Assembly: GCA_946004305.1 (NCBI GenBank)
Contig: CAMFZJ010000001.1
Span: forward strand, 1-43,754
DNA length: 43,754 nt
Source: an uncultured Clostridia bacterium
GTDB lineage: Bacteria; Bacillota; Clostridia; Oscillospirales; Acutalibacteraceae
Direction of reading: 5' to 3'
Shown here: piece after piece, positions 8,076 to 15,346 of the stretch
Numbering within the stretch: the first letter of the stretch is position 1
Layout of the letters: every line of letters starts with the position of its first letter
Made by a program: the position numbers and the translations under genes
The notes under the pieces: generated by a model
What the model was told of the DNA's origin: nothing
Database searches by the model: none
What the model saw: only the letters and a program-made list of their open reading frames with translations

Positions 8076-9520
8076 TAGCAATAAAAAAACAGCTCAATAC
8101 TTGATGTAGTGCGATTGAATACTATCTTATCAATAAAACTACGCAGAATTGCGCTTTTTTCGCCTTCTGTGACGTTTTTTGATTTAAGCTTTGATATGAC
8201 ATTTTTATTTTTTTCAATCAAATTTCGCCTTAACTTTGGCAATTTATCATCATTATTAGCTTTTGGTTGTTGCTCACGAAGTCGTGAGATTTGTCCTTGA
8301 ACAAGCTCTCTGCGCTCTTTGTATTCTTCAAGCGTATAAACTCCATCTTCGTAAGCCTCTGTAATTCGTTTTAATTTTAGGTTTTCTTTTTCAATCAATG
8401 CTTCAAAATCAATAGCAGGCTCAGCTGTCCCTGTTTCCTTAACCTTGATTTTGAACAGCCCTGTTTCAAAAGCCTGCTCCAAAGCGAGAATAACCATATT
8501 ATTAATCTTATTAATTGAAATTGAATGTGATACTGAGCAATGGCCGTGGGAGTAGCCTATACATTGAAGGGAAGTGCCTCTGACTGCCATTGACAGAGTT
8601 CTGCCGCAGTTAGAACATTTAACAAGTCCGTGAAGCATAAATTCTTCGTTGCTCTTGTGGTGTGAATAAGGAATGTAGCTTTTTTTGTTCTTGTGTATTA
8701 ATTCTTGCACTTTATTAAAGGTATCTTCATAAATAATAGGCTGGTGTGTACCGTCAACCACAATAACATCCTTGTTTTCAAAATCCCTGTGAGTTTTGCC
8801 CTTAGGGTTCCAACGGATTTTGCCTATGTAAACAGGATTTTGCAATATGTATTCAACGGTCCGATTTTCCCAGTTGTTACCTCTTGTGGTTTTAATTCCC
8901 AAATCGTTCAAGTGTGTAGCAATCTGCCTTGCCCCTTGTCCGGATAGATAATCATTGAAAATCTGCTTTACAATAGGCGCAGAATCAGGGTTGATAACAT
9001 ATTCTTTATCAACAATATCATAGCCAAATGCAGGAACGGAAACAGCTCCGCCACGTTCAACCTTTTCAAGCATCCCTCTTTTGACTTCACCGGAAAGCCT
9101 AATACTGTAGTATTCATCGGACCATTCAATAATACGCTCAATCAGAGTTCCAAAAGGACCGTCAATAACCGGCTCTGAAACGCTGATAACCTCAACACCG
9201 TTTTTGCGTAACTGAGCTTTATAAAATATACTCTCTTCTTGATTTCGAGCAAATCGGCTGAATTTCCAAAGCAGTATAGTAGAAAATGGGGAAGGCTTGT
9301 TTTTTGCTGTTGCTATCATTTTAACAAACTCCGGGCGCTTGTCTGCTCTACGTCCGGAAATACCATCATCACGAAAAATAAACTCTCTTGGTATGATATA
9401 TCCGTTTTGTTTTGCAAATTGCTGAATAGTCTTAATTTGGCTTTGCGGTGACAGTTCCGTTTGATTGTCTGTGCTTACTCTTATGTAGGCGGCAGCGGTT
9501 TTTAATTCACTATTTTTCAT
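8075..9520 (-). CDS. int: phage serine integrase
   Basis: The start is the ATG at 9520, preceded on the minus strand by AAGGAGTTGATACA; an in-frame upstream extension to 9562 has no RBS. The protein is 481 aa. The catalytic domain starts TAAAYIRVSTDN (nucleophile S16), with DDGISG and KFSRFARN motifs. A recombinase domain follows, then a zinc ribbon (CSNCGRTL near residue 332, further Cys in LQCIGYSHGHC), a coiled coil of basic residues (about 380-440) and a short tail. It performs integration between attP and attB. The gene runs away from the rest of the phage with its stop touching the P' arm. It is probably expressed separately from the lytic operon, and copies of TTGTATCA at its start and upstream may be regulatory. 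Confidence 0.95.
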   Translation of the reverse strand: MKNSELKTAAAYIRVSTDNQTELSPQSQIKTIQQFAKQNGYIIPREFIFRDDGISGRRADKRPEFVKMIATAKNKPSPFSTILLWKFSRFARNQEESIFYKAQLRKNGVEVISVSEPVIDGPFGTLIERIIEWSDEYYSIRLSGEVKRGMLEKVERGGAVSVPAFGYDIVDKEYVINPDSAPIVKQIFNDYLSGQGARQIATHLNDLGIKTTRGNNWENRTVEYILQNPVYIGKIRWNPKGKTHRDFENKDVIVVDGTHQPIIYEDTFNKVQELIHKNKKSYIPYSHHKSNEEFMLHGLVKCSNCGRTLSMAVRGTSLQCIGYSHGHCSVSHSISINKINNMVILALEQAFETGLFKIKVKETGTAEPAIDFEALIEKENLKLKRITEAYEDGVYTLEEYKERRELVQGQISRLREQQPKANNDDKLPKLRRNLIEKNKNVISKLKSKNVTEGEKSAILRSFIDKIVFNRTTSSIELFFYC

Positions 9521-9569
9521 TGTATCAACTCCTTGAAAAATTGTGCAAAAATGCCCTTGCATAATTCTA

Positions 9570-9598
9570 TTGCAAATTAAACAAGGGTATGATACAAT
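9570..9598 (+). promoter_or_regulatory. promoter candidate for a short plus-strand RNA
   Basis: TTGCAA (9570-9575) and TACAAT (9593-9598) are separated by 17 bases. A start near 9605 would give a transcript of about 70-75 bases ending at the terminator 9642-9678. The -10 box lies inside the left arm of the inverted repeat described next. Confidence 0.4.
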
Positions 9599-9628
9599 AT
9601 TACTTGTTCGGGTAAGATTGTATCATAC
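9587..9628. repeat. inverted repeat / putative operator upstream of the integrase
   Basis: GTATGATACAAT (9587-9598) and ATTGTATCATAC (9617-9628) are perfect inverted copies, and both arms extend into CAAGG/CCTTG with a small bulge. TTGTATCATACAA in the right arm (9618-9630) is itself palindromic, and a further TTGTATCAA sits at the integrase start (9520-9528). This spaced multi-copy layout suggests a binding site for the integrase or a lysogeny regulator. Confidence 0.55.
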
Positions 9629-9641
9629 AACCTTGCTTCTT

Positions 9642-9678
9642 CGCTCTGATGTATTGCAGTACATCAGGGCGATTTTTT
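9642..9678 (+). terminator. strong plus-strand terminator between integrase and cargo gene
   Basis: CGCTCTGATGTA (9642-9653) pairs with TACATCAGGGCG (9660-9671) with one G-T pair and a 6-base loop, followed by ATTTTTTATTTT. The T-tract is on the plus strand although both flanking genes are on the minus strand, so it would end a plus-strand transcript. Confidence 0.75.
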
Positions 9679-9681
9679 ATT

Positions 9682-11166
9682 TTACTTAACTTTCATTTTA
9701 CATCTTACAAGCTCTAGGTATTGACCATTTGAAATATATACATATCTTGAATTATCAAAATTATCATTGCTAATAATATTATCACTATTGGTATCTGATG
9801 TTAAAGCGTAGTAAGCACTATAATCACTTGTACAGGTAAGCTTGTATTCTCCGGCAGGCACATCAACACCGACCAAATATTGACCTTCAGTTAAATATCC
9901 ATTATCATATTCAACTTTCTGTCTTTGAGAAACAGGACGAGCTTCGCACCTTGTCAAATCCAAATACTGACCATTAGAAACGGTGAAATAGTTTTGACCG
10001 TCAAAATTGTTGTTTGCAATTATATCATCACCGTTTGCATCTGAATAAATTCCGTAATAAGCACTGTATAAACCTGTAGGGTAAGCGATATATGTACCGG
10101 CAGGAATATCCTTACCAACTTTGTAATAATCTTCTGAATAAATAATAGGCTTTGTTTCTATACCGCCGATATCTACGAATAGCGAAAGGTCTGTCTTTTC
10201 CTTTTTTAAAGCATTGATTTTTATCTTTAAATCATCATAACTGTCATTTGTAGTACATTTTCCGCTGACAGTTAAATAGTCACCTTTATTTATTTTCTTT
10301 TTTGCGTCAAGGTAAATTGTAAAATTAACTTTTTCATAACCGTCAGTTTCATATAAAGTATATTGATATTTACCTTTGCTTTTATCTGCTGAAGTTACTT
10401 TGATTGTTGTTGTTATAAATTCTTCATCATAAATAATTGGATCGTTGCATAGTTTTTTAGTGTTAATTTTTTTAAATTTAGGGTATTTATCGCCAACAGA
10501 TACAAATAGATCTTTTTCATCATAAAGCCAATCATTGCCATATAAGTCGATTTCCAGCTCATCGTTTATGTCATATACACTACATGTACCTTTTACTGTA
10601 ACATAATCACCGATATTGATTTTTTCATTTGGGCTAAGATAAATTTTGATTGAAATTTTATTAAAATTACTAAAACCATATCTGATATAATTATAATAAC
10701 TAAATCCATCTTTATCTTTTTCAATATTATTTACTTTTATTGTTGTAATTATAGTTTTATCGTCATATCGTTCATAATTTTCAACTAAATCTTTAGTGTT
10801 TACGCTTGGAGTTGTTTTTTCAGGTGTAGTGCTTTCTTCAAATGTATCAACCCCTGCTTCGCTAGAGGTTGACGGTTCTATATGTTTCACATTTGAAGTG
10901 TTTGCTATTACTATGCTTCCTAATAAAATAATAGCAATAACAATAAACACAGGTGACCAATGCTTTAACCATTGTTTCGAAAAACGTTTAGGCTCATCAA
11001 TTTCACCGCTAATTTTGAAATTTGGCTTGTTTGCAAAGTCTTTTTCATTTTCATCAACAGTTGTTGTATTTTGCTCAACCTGTAATTTGATTTCTTCTTC
11101 AAGTTTAGTACCACAATTAGGGCAGAATTTACTATCTGCTTCATAACCGCATTTTTGACACTTCAT
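9682..11166 (-). CDS. membrane zinc-ribbon protein with OB-like and tandem C-terminal repeats (phage cargo)
   Basis: The protein has 494 aa and starts with ATG at 11166 after a minus-strand AAAGGGGAT. In order it has a zinc ribbon (C3, C6, C15, C18), a charged linker, one membrane helix at about 71-89, a Ser/Thr-rich stalk, two related domains (about 125-215 and 235-330, each with a TTIKV strand and a 'GDYxTVxGxC' strand, OB-fold-like), and two tandem repeats of about 70 residues with VGKDIPAGTY and VGVDVPAGEY followed by NGQYL. The topology implies a cytoplasmic ribbon and an outer-surface repeat region. It sits between integrase and repressor, a common slot for genes expressed in the lysogen. 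Superinfection exclusion or host surface modification is possible but not shown. Confidence 0.8.
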   Translation of the reverse strand: MKCQKCGYEADSKFCPNCGTKLEEEIKLQVEQNTTTVDENEKDFANKPNFKISGEIDEPKRFSKQWLKHWSPVFIVIAIILLGSIVIANTSNVKHIEPSTSSEAGVDTFEESTTPEKTTPSVNTKDLVENYERYDDKTIITTIKVNNIEKDKDGFSYYNYIRYGFSNFNKISIKIYLSPNEKINIGDYVTVKGTCSVYDINDELEIDLYGNDWLYDEKDLFVSVGDKYPKFKKINTKKLCNDPIIYDEEFITTTIKVTSADKSKGKYQYTLYETDGYEKVNFTIYLDAKKKINKGDYLTVSGKCTTNDSYDDLKIKINALKKEKTDLSLFVDIGGIETKPIIYSEDYYKVGKDIPAGTYIAYPTGLYSAYYGIYSDANGDDIIANNNFDGQNYFTVSNGQYLDLTRCEARPVSQRQKVEYDNGYLTEGQYLVGVDVPAGEYKLTCTSDYSAYYALTSDTNSDNIISNDNFDNSRYVYISNGQYLELVRCKMKVK

Positions 11167-11184
11167 AATTATAATCCCCTTTAA

Positions 11185-11367
11185 TTAAATTATTTTATGT
11201 GAAGCGGATGTGAATCCGCTTTTTTCAGAACCTAATAAATTAACACTTGAATTTTTAATAACAGCAATATTAGACTTTCTTGTAATCTCACTTACCTTAA
11301 CCGGCAGAGAATTACTATTATTATCAATTAAACAGTACCAAGAAAAAATTTTTATAAATAATGATTT
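11185..11367 (-). pseudogene. remnant resembling the N-terminal part of an ImmA/IrrE-type protein
   Basis: Sixty sense codons follow the TGA of the next upstream gene in the same frame, with no ATG, GTG or TTG and no RBS. The residues include SLPVKVSEITRKSNIAVI and then SGFTS, which resembles the N-terminal half of Firmicutes IrrE/ImmA peptidases as I remember them ('LPVKVSEI... I.I.KNS...SG'). The HExxH part is missing. It is probably a decayed fragment left by recombination at the immunity locus. Confidence 0.4.
11202..11225 (+). terminator. hairpin with plus-strand T-tract
   Basis: AAGCGGAT (11202-11209) and ATCCGCTT (11214-11221) form a perfect 8-bp stem with a 4-base loop, followed by T's. 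Like the hairpin at 9642, its T-tract is on the plus strand, so the minus-strand cargo gene between them is bracketed by two plus-strand terminators. Confidence 0.6.
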
Positions 11368-11586
11368 TCACCCTGCATTAGCCTCTAATTCATTATGTAT
11401 CACAGGGTTAAAATCATCAAAATGATTTAATTCTATATGTCTAATTTCGTGCTTTGTAGCTTTCTTTTGGGTAGCTATTGATAATTTAGTATTAATATAT
11501 ACGTTATAGTTTCCGTCTGAATCAATAGTCGTTAAACCTTTTACTTTAAGAGGTAATTCAATACCTCTAATAAAAATATCATACAT
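11368..11586 (-). CDS. short ImmA-like metallopeptidase-type protein
   Basis: The protein is 72 aa, with an ATG at 11586 after AAAGGAT on the minus strand. Its end reads KHEIRHIELNHFDDF...HNELEANAG: an HExxH zinc motif with a downstream glutamate, as in ImmA/IrrE peptidases that cleave phage repressors. It is much shorter than ImmA (usually 120-250 aa) but matches a compact class seen next to phage repressors. It lies directly downstream of the repressor gene in the same operon (17 bases apart). A role in repressor inactivation is inferred from position and motif. Confidence 0.7.
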   Translation of the reverse strand: MYDIFIRGIELPLKVKGLTTIDSDGNYNVYINTKLSIATQKKATKHEIRHIELNHFDDFNPVIHNELEANAG

Positions 11587-11603
11587 TCACATCTATCCTT
11601 TAT

Positions 11604-11948
11604 TTAATCTTTTTTTAGTGCTTCAATAATCTTAACCGCTTGTTCAACATCTTCTTTTGTAGCACCCTTTGCAAGAGAAAACAGCATACGCATTTCTTCT
11701 CTATTTTTGAGTTCTTCAAGGTATTCTTGTAATTCATCAGATATTTCAGCTGATTTTTTAGAATCTGTTAGGGTATTCATATCAACGTTAAATGTATCTG
11801 CAATAGCTTCTAATATTTCAAGGCTTGGTTCTCTTGCACCACTTTCATACATGCTAATAGCACTTTTACCAACACCAATTTTTAATCCTAATTCTTCTTG
11901 GCTCATACCGTTTTGCAATCTTAATCTTTTTAAAACATCTTGAAACAT
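11604..11948 (-). CDS. phage repressor (XRE family, cI-like)
   Basis: The start is the ATG at 11948 with GGAG 10 bases upstream; a TTG six codons earlier lacks a site. It is 114 aa long: an N-terminal HTH at residues 1-60 (MSQEELGLKIGVGKSAISMYE, split here as helix 2 MSQEELGLKIGV and recognition helix KSAISMYESG), then a helical C-terminal part ending in EQAVKIIEALKKD, probably for dimerisation. It is transcribed divergently from the Cro-like gene across an operator region with three TTCACA-N3-TGTGAA sites, one inside its own promoter, so autoregulation is likely. It lacks a LexA-type self-cleaving domain, which fits the ImmA-like partner. Confidence 0.92.
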   Translation of the reverse strand: MFQDVLKRLRLQNGMSQEELGLKIGVGKSAISMYESGAREPSLEILEAIADTFNVDMNTLTDSKKSAEISDELQEYLEELKNREEMRMLFSLAKGATKEDVEQAVKIIEALKKD

Positions 11949-11978
11949 CTTGTAATCTCCAATCAATTTTGTATTATC

Positions 11979-12007
11979 ATAGTATCACATAATGTGAAAA
12001 AAATCAA
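11979..12007 (-). promoter_or_regulatory. repressor promoter (PRM-like)
   Basis: Minus-strand TTGATT (12002-12007) and TACTAT (11979-11984) are spaced by 17 bases. Operator O1 (11984-11998) lies in the spacer. Confidence 0.6.
11984..11998. promoter_or_regulatory. operator O1
   Basis: ATCACATAATGTGAA is a near-perfect copy of the palindrome TTCACA-N3-TGTGAA. It is placed within the repressor promoter. Confidence 0.7.
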
Positions 12008-12015
12008 GAAAAAAA

Positions 12016-12030
12016 TTCACAAAATGTGTT
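12016..12030. promoter_or_regulatory. operator O2
   Basis: TTCACAAAATGTGTT overlaps the first bases of the -35 box of the rightward promoter, so binding would block that promoter. Confidence 0.7.
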
Positions 12031-12057
12031 GACAAATAAAAATATTAATGCTATTAT
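12029..12057 (+). promoter_or_regulatory. rightward early promoter (PR-like)
   Basis: A perfect TTGACA (12029-12034), 17-base spacer and TATTAT (12052-12057). It drives the Cro-like gene and the early operon. Confidence 0.85.
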
Positions 12058-12064
12058 AAAATTG

Positions 12065-12079
12065 TTCACAAGATGTGAA
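12065..12079. promoter_or_regulatory. operator O3
   Basis: TTCACAAGATGTGAA is the perfect palindrome, just downstream of the -10 box at the expected transcription start. Confidence 0.8.
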
Positions 12080-12099
12080 CAGCGAAAGAAGGTGAGAAA

Positions 12100-12309
12100 A
12101 TGTTAGATGCACATGTAATAGGCTTGAAAATTAGAAATAGAAGAGAAGAATTGCATAAATCAAAAGAAACCTTGTGTAAAGAAGCTGGAATTAGTTTATC
12201 TGCTTTGGCTATGTATGAAACAGGTCAAAGAGTTGCGAGAGATGAAATTAAACCTAAAATAGCTAAAGCACTTGATATGACTATAGAGGCTCTTTTTTTT
12301 GCTATATAA
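12100..12309 (+). CDS. Cro-like XRE regulator
   Basis: The protein has 69 aa and starts with ATG at 12100 after AAGGTGAG. It is a single HTH domain: ETLCKEAGISLSALAMYETG is the helix-turn-helix, and the C-terminal KPKIAKALDMTIEAL is the usual XRE helix 5. It is the first gene of the rightward early operon and divergent from the repressor, the place of Cro. A fourth copy of the operator lies immediately after its stop codon. Confidence 0.9.
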   Translation: MLDAHVIGLKIRNRREELHKSKETLCKEAGISLSALAMYETGQRVARDEIKPKIAKALDMTIEALFFAI

Positions 12310-12310
12310 G

Positions 12311-12325
12311 TTCACAAATTGTGTA
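12311..12325. promoter_or_regulatory. distal operator O4
   Basis: TTCACAAATTGTGTA matches the operator palindrome and begins two bases after the Cro-like stop codon, about 246 bases from O3. Its distance would allow DNA looping. Confidence 0.55.
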
Positions 12326-12448
12326 CCTAGTCTGTTTTTATTACGTTTTAATAATAACAAAACCAGTCCCATAATAAGGACAGAAAAGAGGGCTTCAACG
12401 AATAACGAAAACAAGCATTCCTGCATAAAAGATAAGGAGGTGGTTTTT

Positions 12449-12646
12449 ATGGCAAGTCGAAAGCTGACAGCAAAAATGTACATTGAAATAGAGGGCAAGG
12501 ATGTCCTTTGGTATGAAATTGATGAGGACGGCAAAGTCACTTGGCACTTGCCTAAGGAAGAGGGGAAGAAGTACAGAGATAGAATGTTGAAAAATATCGG
12601 TGAGCAGATGAGCAGATATGCTTATGCCCATCCTGAAAGTCTATAA
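12449..12646 (+). CDS. small early phage protein, unknown function
   Basis: The ATG at 12449 has AAGGAGG eight bases upstream. The product has 65 residues with a beta-rich middle (KMYIEIEGKDVLWYEID) and a charged helical end. I recall similar short proteins in Firmicutes phages and conjugative elements with no known role. It starts a four-gene early cluster; 12310-12448 before it holds only operator O4 and no gene. Confidence 0.65.
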   Translation: MASRKLTAKMYIEIEGKDVLWYEIDEDGKVTWHLPKEEGKKYRDRMLKNIGEQMSRYAYAHPESL

Positions 12647-12663
12647 AAGAGAGGTGAAGAAAT

Positions 12664-12909
12664 TTGGAAATTCTAACCGAAATGCAAAGAAAACAATTAA
12701 AAACAACGGCTGAAAGAGTTGATTTATGTTTAGGCACTATTAGGGCTATTGGCGGTGACGTTAATACAAAAGCTAGAGTTTTAAAGCTGAATTTCCAAAA
12801 TAGAGATGATGTACAAGCTTTAGCTATTGATTTAAACGCTACAGCATTAATTCTTGATAATGTGAAAAGAACATTAGATTTTGTTCTTGATTATGTTAAG
12901 GAGGTGTAA
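12664..12909 (+). CDS. small early phage protein, unknown function
   Basis: A TTG start at 12664 with AGAGGTGAAG upstream gives 81 residues, almost entirely helical. It has no cysteines beyond one and no known motif. Tight spacing (17 bases before, 2 after) places it in the early operon. Confidence 0.6.
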   Translation: MEILTEMQRKQLKTTAERVDLCLGTIRAIGGDVNTKARVLKLNFQNRDDVQALAIDLNATALILDNVKRTLDFVLDYVKEV

Positions 12910-12911
12910 AA

Positions 12912-13181
12912 ATGAAAAATATATTATGGACAATACTTGAGCTAATCCAGCTGTACTTATACGCAATCGGCAGTTTAGTACATAAGTTGTTTGTTAAACT
13001 GTTTCCTGCTTCAGCAGCACTGTTTGCTTTATTATTCACAATCGGCTTAGAGTTCGGTGTTAAAGACGGACTGACAGCGAACACAACATCAGTTGTTATT
13101 ACTCTGTTAGTGTTTGTAATTTTGTCTTTACTCTATATTGTGGACAAGCTACACACAAAAGTAAAGGAGAGCGAGAAGTAA
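12912..13181 (+). CDS. small membrane protein
   Basis: The protein has 89 aa, with AAGGAGGTG before the ATG. Three hydrophobic stretches (about 5-28, 33-50 and 57-79) end in a charged KVKESEK tail. It could be an early-expressed membrane protein such as an exclusion or host-takeover factor; nothing in the sequence decides this. Its stop overlaps the next start (TAATG). Confidence 0.65.
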   Translation: MKNILWTILELIQLYLYAIGSLVHKLFVKLFPASAALFALLFTIGLEFGVKDGLTANTTSVVITLLVFVILSLLYIVDKLHTKVKESEK

Positions 13182-13276
13182 TGCCCCAAGATTTAGCAAT
13201 AGGGCTGTTGGTATCAGCAGTAATTATTCTTATCGCAAAGCCGATTATAGACCTAATAAAAAAACGCAAAAAATGA
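13181..13276 (+). CDS. 31-residue single-span membrane peptide
   Basis: The ATG at 13181 overlaps the previous TAA, and GGAGAGCG lies upstream. The product is one hydrophobic helix (AIGLLVSAVIILIAKPII) followed by a basic tail (KKRKK). Coupled translation with the preceding membrane protein suggests that they act together. Confidence 0.55.
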   Translation: MPQDLAIGLLVSAVIILIAKPIIDLIKKRKK

Positions 13277-13305
13277 GCCATCGGAAAAAATTCCAAAATG
13301 GCTCA
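13274..13305 (+). terminator. hairpin overlapping the stop codon of the small membrane peptide
   Basis: TGAGCCAT (13274-13281) and ATGGCTCA (13298-13305) pair perfectly, with a second inner GGAA/TTCC pair. There is no long T-run, so it may be an attenuator or stabilise the upstream RNA rather than terminate fully. Confidence 0.5.
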
Positions 13306-13367
13306 CAAAAATTAACTTAATTTGATTATAGACGATTTTTAAAAATTCGTCAAGAGAGGAATTTATT

Positions 13368-14798
13368 ATGAAAACAAGTAAAATTACAATTCGTTCATTA
13401 TTTGGAATAAAAGAAAAAGTGCTAAATGGCACATCAGTAGAGATTACAGGCAAAAAGGGAGCAGGAAAAACATCAATTCTTGATGCAATCCGTTACGCTC
13501 TGACAAATTCATCAAACAGGGATTTAATAATCAAGCAGGGTGCTGATGAGGGCGAAATTCTAATTGAAACTGACACAGGATTGTCTATTAACCGCAAGGC
13601 GAGAAATTCTAAGGCTAATGTGATTAACGTTAGCGATAATGACGAAAGAATTACAAAACCTGAAAGTTATCTCAAATCAATTATTTCTACACTGCAACTT
13701 AATCCGGTAGAATTTACTCAAATGAGTAAGCAGGAACAGAACAGGGCTATTTTGGATTTAATTGAATTTGATTGGGATATGAATTGGATCCGAGAGAAAT
13801 TCGGAGAAATCCCTACAGGCGTTGATTATAATCAGAACATCCTGCAAGTGCTTAATGATATACAGTCCGAAAAGGGCGTCTATTACCAAAGCAGACAGGA
13901 CCTTAACAGAGATATTCGCAACAAACGAGCATTTATAAGTGATATAGCAAAGGATTTGCCGGAAAACTACAATGCTGAACAATGGGAAAACTACGATTTG
14001 CAATCAAAATACACTGAACTTTTACAACGCAAGGATATTAATAACAAGATAGACAGAGCACAGCAATTTAGAGATAACTATAATAATAAACTTCGTGGAC
14101 TACAGGCTCAGCGAGATATTGACATAACCTCAGTAGAAAACAGTATTAATAATGAACGTGAACAGTTAAAAACCTCTATAGCAAGAATGAAAGCAGAGAT
14201 TACTTCAGCAGAGGACAAGCTGAACAGTCTAAACGAAAAATTCAATGATAAAGTATCGGTTATCAACGCAAATTATAATGCGTCCAAGGAAAAACTTGAT
14301 AAAGATACAGACGTAGCTTCTCAGTATGCGGATATGCAGAAACAGCCTGTTAACGAATTACAGGACGATATTTCTTATGCCGAGCAGATGAAAAAGCACC
14401 TATCGGAATACAAGCGGATGAAAGATATGCAGGCTGATTTAGATGCATTAATCTGCAAAGCAGAGGAATATACAGAGAAGATTGAACTTGCAAGAAACTT
14501 GCCCGGAGAGATTTTACAGAAAGCAAGTTTACCTGTTGAGGGATTAACGGTTGAAAACGGCGTTCCATATATTAACGGTTTGCCTATATCTAACTGCTCC
14601 GACGGAGAATTATTAGAACTTTGCGTAGATGTGGCTATAAGCAAACCGAGCGGTTTACAAATTATTCTCATTGACGGAGCAGAGAAACTTGATGATGAAA
14701 GCAGGGAATTGCTCTATAAAAAATGCAAGGAAAAAGGTCTGCAATTTATTGCAACAAGAACTACTAACGATAATGAACTTATCGTTACCGAATTATAA
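13368..14798 (+). CDS. SbcC/RecF-like AAA ATPase of the recombination module
   Basis: The protein has 476 aa and a good RBS (AGAGAGG) before ATG 13368. Walker A is GKKGAGKTS near residues 28-36. A long coiled-coil region runs from about 180 to 370. The C-terminal part has a degenerate ABC signature (NCSDGELLELC) and Walker B IILIDGAEKL. The layout is that of SMC-like phage ATPases that work with a nuclease on DNA ends. The next genes encode an OB-like protein, a PD-(D/E)XK nuclease and SSB, supporting a role in phage recombination or replication restart. Confidence 0.85.
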   Translation: MKTSKITIRSLFGIKEKVLNGTSVEITGKKGAGKTSILDAIRYALTNSSNRDLIIKQGADEGEILIETDTGLSINRKARNSKANVINVSDNDERITKPESYLKSIISTLQLNPVEFTQMSKQEQNRAILDLIEFDWDMNWIREKFGEIPTGVDYNQNILQVLNDIQSEKGVYYQSRQDLNRDIRNKRAFISDIAKDLPENYNAEQWENYDLQSKYTELLQRKDINNKIDRAQQFRDNYNNKLRGLQAQRDIDITSVENSINNEREQLKTSIARMKAEITSAEDKLNSLNEKFNDKVSVINANYNASKEKLDKDTDVASQYADMQKQPVNELQDDISYAEQMKKHLSEYKRMKDMQADLDALICKAEEYTEKIELARNLPGEILQKASLPVEGLTVENGVPYINGLPISNCSDGELLELCVDVAISKPSGLQIILIDGAEKLDDESRELLYKKCKEKGLQFIATRTTNDNELIVTEL

Positions 14799-14812
14799 GG
14801 AGGTATTTTAAT

Positions 14813-15346
14813 ATGGCTACACATTGGAAAAAACTAACAAATCCCAACTATTTGGGTGCTTATTCCATTGAAAACGGACAAGATTTAATATTAACTATTA
14901 AATATGTAAACGAGGAAACTGTTATCGGCACAGACGGAAAGAAAGACAACTGTGTTGTATGTCATTTTGTAGAAAACGTCAAGCCTATGATACTCAATTC
15001 TACAAATATGAAAATGATTACAAAGCTATACAAAACTCCGTACATAGAGGATTGGACAGGAAAGAAAATCCAAGTGGGTATTGAAAAAATTAAGGCTTTT
15101 GGTGAAGTAGTCGAGGCTCTGAGAATTAGGAAAACTATTCCTCAAATTCAAGCAAAAGAATTACCTAAATGTGAAATTTGCGGTAATGATATTCAACCTC
15201 TTAGCAATATGACAGCAGAACAGGTTGCGGTATATACAAAGAATAAATATGGTAAACAGCTTTGCTCTGCCTGTGCTACTAAACTTGCACAGAAAGCAAC
15301 TGAACAGAATGATTCAGAGGGGGAAATAAGTAATGCAGTTGACTAG
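14813..15346 (+). CDS. phage OB-like DNA-metabolism protein with C-terminal zinc ribbon
   Basis: The protein has 177 aa and AAGGAGG before ATG 14813. It begins MATHWKKLTNPNYLGAYS and has a beta-rich first 105 residues consistent with an OB-type fold (inferred). A zinc ribbon follows (CEICGNDI near residue 121, LCSACATK near 155). It lies between the SMC-like ATPase and the nuclease in a common Firmicutes phage order. ssDNA binding is plausible. Its last 14 bases overlap the next gene. Confidence 0.7.
   Translation: MATHWKKLTNPNYLGAYSIENGQDLILTIKYVNEETVIGTDGKKDNCVVCHFVENVKPMILNSTNMKMITKLYKTPYIEDWTGKKIQVGIEKIKAFGEVVEALRIRKTIPQIQAKELPKCEICGNDIQPLSNMTAEQVAVYTKNKYGKQLCSACATKLAQKATEQNDSEGEISNAVD

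Noticed and set aside
11210..11425. Plus-strand open frame opposite the ImmA-like gene
   Set aside because: It runs through a terminator hairpin and is antisense to better supported minus-strand coding sequence.
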